A DNA stretch of 32,432 nucleotides from a virus. The notes below the pieces were generated by a model, which searched no databases, had not been told where the DNA came from, and worked only from the letters and a program-made list of their open reading frames with translations. Position numbers and translations under genes: made by a program. Shown one piece after another: positions 28,961 to 32,432 of this stretch (position 1 is the stretch's first letter; each line of letters begins with the position of its first letter). The stretch is from positions 1 to 32,432 of the IMG/VR virus record IMGVR_UViG_3300010368_000051; one strand, given 5' to 3'.

Positions 28961-29185
28961 TTACGCAGCGGCGATCTGGGCCAGCAGGGTGATGATCGTC
29001 AGGATGGCCGCCCAGATGAGCGATCCAGCCAGCCCGACACAGAAACCCCAGAGGGCGCCGAGAAGGCCGAACACATATGACTTGGCGCCCATATTAGCAA
29101 ATAGTGATAGCCCGGTCACAAGGACGTATCCGAGGATCGTGGAGATGCTGGCCAGAACAATGAATGTCTGAAAGAAAATTTCCAT
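28961..29185 (-). CDS. Two- or three-helix membrane protein (74 aa)
   Basis: Almost wholly hydrophobic, with Gly/Ala-rich helices at about residues 4-30, 35-50 and 52-72, and few charges. GGAGAG lies before the ATG. The topology would suit a holin, and a cysteine protease and a lipoprotein lie downstream, but this is a guess. Confidence 0.65.
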   Translation of the reverse strand: MEIFFQTFIVLASISTILGYVLVTGLSLFANMGAKSYVFGLLGALWGFCVGLAGSLIWAAILTIITLLAQIAAA

Positions 29186-29220
29186 AATATGTACTCTCCG
29201 TGTTTGATTGAATTTGGAAC

Positions 29221-29664
29221 CTACACTACGCCGTTGACGAAGTCAAGCTCCTTTTTGTTGAATGCCGCAACATATGCAGCAGCCTCATCATCGTCAAAGA
29301 TCGCATGAATATCATGCCAGCTTAGCTCAATCATCTGACCGGTGTCCGCAACAATGAACACATAATCAGTTTCCCAACTGTCCTGCGGCCCGTAATTCTT
29401 CATGGCCTTCTCGACATATTCATCGAGACCGAAGAACTGGGCGTGCACACATCCGATATAGATCAGCTTGCGGGCATACTTCTCATGAACACCAGTCTCG
29501 TAACGGAACCAATCAACACCATCGATTATCTGAGATATCTTCTTATGGGTCGGTGTGATCAGTGCCCGGATATCCCATAACTCGGCACCGGGTTCGATCT
29601 CGACTTCGATATGGTCGGCATCCCATTTGTAAGGGAGTGATGTATCAAGCGTAATGAGTTTCAT
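29221..29664 (-). CDS. Hypothetical acidic protein (147 aa)
   Basis: Starts MKLITLDTSLPYKWDADHIE; mixed alpha/beta with an acidic C-terminus. No family recognised. It overlaps the upstream gene by ATGA. Confidence 0.65.
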   Translation of the reverse strand: MKLITLDTSLPYKWDADHIEVEIEPGAELWDIRALITPTHKKISQIIDGVDWFRYETGVHEKYARKLIYIGCVHAQFFGLDEYVEKAMKNYGPQDSWETDYVFIVADTGQMIELSWHDIHAIFDDDEAAAYVAAFNKKELDFVNGVV

Positions 29665-30041
29665 GTTGTAATCCTGATGTTTGCATCACCGGCCATCTCA
29701 CAGAATTCCTTGAGGGGCATTTCGGTCGCCCATGCTGGCGCAACGACATCCCACAAATCTTCTGAGGCGGTGGTCAACAGTTTGTTGCAATCCTCGTCCC
29801 ACTCCTGCCATGCGCCATGCGAAACCCACGTTTCCTTGACATCACCGACTCGGACGGTGCCTAGTTGGGTGCCGCCCCGGTGATAACATTTCGCATCATC
29901 GCCTTCCATGATTTTCGACGGCTGATCGAATGACAGAACATGGGCATATCCATGCTGAGTATGATAGTTGTGGGCCGGACGAAAGAGATACCCGCCGAAA
30001 CGAGCATACAATCCATGGCCATCTTTTCTGATCTTCGACAT
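29661..30041 (-). CDS. Hypothetical protein (126 aa)
   Basis: Starts MSKIRKDGHGLYARFGGYLF with AGGAGA eight bases before. Trp- and His-rich middle (ETWVSHGAWQEWDEDC). Unknown function. Confidence 0.65.
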   Translation of the reverse strand: MSKIRKDGHGLYARFGGYLFRPAHNYHTQHGYAHVLSFDQPSKIMEGDDAKCYHRGGTQLGTVRVGDVKETWVSHGAWQEWDEDCNKLLTTASEDLWDVVAPAWATEMPLKEFCEMAGDANIRITT

Positions 30042-30052
30042 AATAAATTCTC

Positions 30053-30352
30053 CTAGATGTGGGTGTATCCCATGTCGGCCAATGCATCCTTGGGGATATA
30101 CTCCCCACAGGTAAGCATCACAAAGCTGCGGCGGGCTCGATCCGGTGCATCATCACCGAAGAAATCCTTCTCCATGCCATGATCGTCATTGCCGGTTACC
30201 AGAACTCTCCACCCGGCGGGCCGGTCTGAACATGGCTGTAGCTTGACCGTTTCGATACACACAAAATCTTTGTGGGCGAATGCGGCAGCATCCTCAATCC
30301 GAAAATTACCGTGCCAGTCTTCCGGTGTTTGTCTGAATACCATACGTTCCAT
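30053..30352 (-). CDS. Hypothetical protein (99 aa)
   Basis: Starts MERMVFRQTPEDWHGNFRIE; AGG lies seven bases before the ATG. Beta-like with conserved-looking RVLVTGNDDHGMEKDFFG. Not recognised. A degenerate tRNA gene precedes it. Confidence 0.6.
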   Translation of the reverse strand: MERMVFRQTPEDWHGNFRIEDAAAFAHKDFVCIETVKLQPCSDRPAGWRVLVTGNDDHGMEKDFFGDDAPDRARRSFVMLTCGEYIPKDALADMGYTHI

Positions 30353-30380
30353 AGCTATACCTCGGAGTCAAATGCATAAT

Positions 30381-30457
30381 GGCGGAGAGGGTGGGATTCG
30401 AACCCGCATTATCCACAGTGAAAGTGTGGTTTCCTATTCCATTTAGAAGATGGTTCC
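30381..30457 (-). tRNA. tRNA-Glu (anticodon TTC), acceptor stem degraded
   Basis: D-arm TTCT/AGGA, anticodon stem CCACA/TGTGG with loop CTTTCAC, a T-arm with one mismatch (GCGGG/CCCAC), G73 and CCA. The 5' GGAACCA pairs with 3' CCTCTCC at only three positions, so this may be a pseudogene. Confidence 0.6.
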
Positions 30458-30462
30458 AAGAT

Positions 30463-30540
30463 TGGCTGGCCCGGACAGATTCGAACTGTCCTTCATCTCG
30501 GTTAACAGCCGAGTGCGATCACCTAGATTGCTACAGGCCA
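30463..30540 (-). tRNA. tRNA-Asn (anticodon GTT), CCA encoded
   Basis: Acceptor TGGCCTG/CGGGCCA, anticodon stem CTCGG/CCGAG with loop CTGTTAA, T-arm GACAG-TTCGAAT-CTGTC, G73 and CCA. Confidence 0.93.
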
Positions 30541-30548
30541 ATAATCTA

Positions 30549-30923
30549 TTACGAATATTGAGTGAACACAAAAAGCTTGATGTCATCCAAAATTGCGGCG
30601 GAGGTCCCGTTCACAAACACAGCAAAGTTGTCCTCAAGCCTGCGAATTCCATGATGAGCCGTCAGTTGGGATTCCGCAATCACTTGACATGGAGTTGCGA
30701 AGTCTACCAAGTCGCTACAATCAAACTTGTCGGTCTCATCTAGAAGCTCCCCGATATGGGTGAACCCGTCCATGCCCCATGATGCAGCCAATCCACACTC
30801 TTTGAGGATTTTTGGAGTTTCATCATAATCAGTTTCTTCATACAATTCTCTGAGAATTTTTTCAAACTCCTCGTTCGAAATCCGCATACCAATAATTGTA
30901 ACAGTCTGTGTACGAACGCTCAT
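30549..30923 (-). CDS. Hypothetical protein (124 aa)
   Basis: Starts MSVRTQTVTIIGMRISNEEF with AGGA eight bases before. Acidic helical middle, then a strand-rich end. Unknown function. Next in line after the AAA+ ATPase gene, 16 bases apart. Confidence 0.65.
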   Translation of the reverse strand: MSVRTQTVTIIGMRISNEEFEKILRELYEETDYDETPKILKECGLAASWGMDGFTHIGELLDETDKFDCSDLVDFATPCQVIAESQLTAHHGIRRLEDNFAVFVNGTSAAILDDIKLFVFTQYS

Positions 30924-30939
30924 ATCAAATATCCTTTAC

Positions 30940-32052
30940 TTATGCCAGAAGTCGGCGGGCCATGTCCGTATACCCGATTTTCTTCATCTTGAGATCGACA
31001 TATGTGTCATTGTGACCCGGAAGTCGATATGTGAATGTCTCGTCCTTCTCACAGTACCCAAACAGATGATTGGATTCTACCACAAGATCGCCATGGCTGT
31101 CATCTTCGTTACATTCCAAGAAGGTGTTCCAGAGTGCCTGATCTTCGGCGGATAACCCACGAATGGAGTTGCTGTTGAGATAATAGTCCGTGTCATTGAT
31201 GTCATTCATCTCGAACTCTTTTGAAAGAATGTGCTTCTTCCCGGCCAGTTCGACTGTCACTTCATACGAGCCCGCAACGGTCTCGGGAATGATATTCAGA
31301 TACTCGACCACTTCGGCCAGTGTCTCGGAATATCGGTTCATCTCTTCGACCGAAGCCGCCAGCATGTCGAAATTGAATGCCGAGAAGACAGATGCATACC
31401 GGACGATCTCTTCGATGTTGTCCTTGTTGTCAAGACGATCTTGGCAGTATTCCCGAACAAACCGAGCGTCGAGATTCTTGAATGAGAGGGAATAATACAT
31501 CCGGCCCGGGCGGTTCTTGAGAAACTCAGAAACCTTCCATGTGGCATTTGTCGTGATGACAAACATCTTCTTGGTCGGATACACCCCGTCGAACAGCGTC
31601 AGAATTTTCGACTGGTCTGGATAGACCTTCTCGAACTCATCGAACAAGATGATCGCCGCAGCGTCGATGTTCTGGATGAACTTGTTGAACGTCTCACCGA
31701 AATACGGCTGGTTGATGACGATTGTTGGATACCCAAGCTCGGCGCCCTTGGCGGACAGAAGCTTCGCCAACAGGGTCTTACCGCTGCCCTTGATGCCATC
31801 GAGATGAACGCCGGTGGAAAGCTTGCGCTGGGCGAATGTGTTAAGGATACGATCAGCCTTTGCGGAACAGTCACCGTACAGTTTCTCGGGCAGCACAAAG
31901 TCGCTGATGGGCTGCAGGGAATACTTGTCTTGACGTTCGTCATACACCACCGAATAGGTCCGCACCGGGAGCGTATCGTGGATCGTGAAACTCTCACCCG
32001 AAAAGATTTCGAAGTTGTTACCGGACTGCAGAATGTGGGATTTTTCGGTCAT
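30940..32052 (-). CDS. AAA+ ATPase
   Basis: 370 residues. Walker A GIKGSGKT at 86-93, Walker B IILFDEF at about 134-140, then TTNATWK (sensor 1) and a LKNRPGRMYYSL arginine-finger-like segment. This is the single AAA+ core used by many phage and host remodelling ATPases. The C-terminal 130 residues are specific to this protein. The substrate is unknown. GGAGA lies seven bases before ATG 32052. A structured leader and a tRNA gene lie upstream. Confidence 0.88.
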   Translation of the reverse strand: MTEKSHILQSGNNFEIFSGESFTIHDTLPVRTYSVVYDERQDKYSLQPISDFVLPEKLYGDCSAKADRILNTFAQRKLSTGVHLDGIKGSGKTLLAKLLSAKGAELGYPTIVINQPYFGETFNKFIQNIDAAAIILFDEFEKVYPDQSKILTLFDGVYPTKKMFVITTNATWKVSEFLKNRPGRMYYSLSFKNLDARFVREYCQDRLDNKDNIEEIVRYASVFSAFNFDMLAASVEEMNRYSETLAEVVEYLNIIPETVAGSYEVTVELAGKKHILSKEFEMNDINDTDYYLNSNSIRGLSAEDQALWNTFLECNEDDSHGDLVVESNHLFGYCEKDETFTYRLPGHNDTYVDLKMKKIGYTDMARRLLA

Positions 32053-32088
32053 GATATAGTTCTCCATTAATGTAATTAAAAGGCGTGT

Positions 32089-32212
32089 CCGGGAGATGAT
32101 CGATGGTGCCTGTAATTATACAGCTCCAATAAACCGATCTCCCGGGATCAAATTATCATGATCATTATGCGACTGCTCATACAGCGGATGGCGATCTAGT
32201 CCCACGCATAAT
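32089..32212 (-). promoter_or_regulatory. Nested inverted repeats in the leader of the AAA+ gene
   Basis: Arms CCGGGAGAT/ATCTCCCGG (32089-32097, 32137-32145) enclose CTGTA-ATTA-TACAG, whose minus strand contains TATAAT. A second pair ATTATGCG/CGCATAAT (32164-32171, 32205-32212) follows. This may be an operator-controlled promoter or an RNA leader. Confidence 0.45.
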
Positions 32213-32225
32213 CCACGTCTGTCTA

Positions 32226-32296
32226 TCAACCGAGATGGGATCGAACCACCGACCGCCCCGGTTCAGGGGCTGCTTTACCAATTAAGCTACCGGTTA
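32226..32296 (-). tRNA. tRNA, probably Phe (anticodon GAA), no CCA encoded
   Basis: Acceptor TAACCGG/TCGGTTG (U-G pairs at both ends), D-arm GCTT/AAGC, anticodon stem GCCCC/GGGGC leaving a six-base loop TGAACC, T-arm GGTGG-TTCGATC-CCATC, A73. Opening one pair gives CTGAACCG with GAA after U33. Identity uncertain. Confidence 0.7.
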
Positions 32297-32321
32297 TTCA
32301 CGAGTGCCTCGGAGGTTAGCC

Positions 32322-32432
32322 CTAATACACAACGCAGTTTTCTGTCTCAAGTCTTGTGTCCTGTAAATATAAGGGTATTTTCACTAATTGAACACGGCGG
32401 TCTCCAATCGTTTCCATCCTAAAATCTTGCAA
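32322..32432 (-). CDS. C-terminus of a gene running off the window
   Basis: The minus-strand frame from the right edge stays open for 36 codons (ending DTRLETENCVVY) and then stops at 32322. Possibly only a 31-residue frame from the ATG at 32417. Product unknown. Confidence 0.45.
   Translation of the reverse strand: MQDFRMETIGDRRVQLVKIPLYLQDTRLETENCVVY

Noticed and set aside
1-32432. CRISPR array, insertion sequence or integrase attachment site
   Set aside because: No regularly spaced repeats, no transposase or integrase motifs and no target duplications were seen on either strand.

Overview
This window looks like part of a large tailed-phage genome (T4-like myovirus type). It is densely packed: almost all genes lie on the minus strand, with ATGA/TAATG overlaps and GGAGA/AAGGA ribosome binding sites. 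It carries twelve recognisable tRNA genes and phage nucleic-acid enzymes: a T4 RNA ligase 1 homologue, polynucleotide kinase-phosphatase and ATP-dependent DNA ligase. There are no ribosomal or housekeeping operons. The most telling feature is a two-piece (circularly permuted) tmRNA at about 27446-27880. This layout is known mainly from Alphaproteobacteria, and also from some cyanobacteria and betaproteobacteria, so an alphaproteobacterial host is my best guess.

Layout. 16-6748: a minus-strand block with a DUF6267-like KxDG protein, a putative PD-(D/E)xK protein, small proteins, DNA ligase, RNA ligase 1 and a kinase-phosphatase with the phosphatase first. 6808-7678: a plus-strand island of two virion-type genes behind an exact T4 late-promoter box. 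7675-13130: small genes plus an NAD salvage pair (NadV and NadM-Nudix). 13203-20158: a metallophosphoesterase, a PH-domain membrane protein, a nucleotidyltransferase-like protein, a cluster of three small paralogues ending in Ser-Ser-x(1-2)-Cys, an adenine methyltransferase-like protein and many unknown proteins. 20176-28165: tRNA and ncRNA genes mixed with a YqeY-like protein, a PD-(D/E)xK homing-type nuclease, a ppGpp-hydrolase-like HD protein, an SPFH lipoprotein, a plus-strand GIY-YIG endonuclease and the tmRNA. 28167-32432: a transglutaminase-like cysteine protease, small lipoprotein and membrane proteins, unknowns, three more tRNAs, an AAA+ ATPase and the end of a gene that continues past the window.

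How it fits together. The early or middle functions look aimed at keeping translation and cofactors running in a host under attack. RNA ligase 1 and kinase-phosphatase repair cleaved tRNA, the tRNA genes replace lost species, and the tmRNA rescues stalled ribosomes. NadV and NadM-Nudix rebuild NAD from nicotinamide, and the HD protein may remove alarmones. Two promoter classes are visible. About ten strong sigma70-like promoters (TTGACA, 16-17 bp, TAtnnT) stand just upstream of minus-strand genes. Several TATAAATA late boxes also occur, one of them built into a hairpin that hides the ribosome binding site of the homing-type nuclease, as in the classic T4 I-TevI control design.

All assignments come from reading the sequence. 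No database search was run. Many small genes have no recognisable function, and several proposed start sites rest on Shine-Dalgarno spacing.
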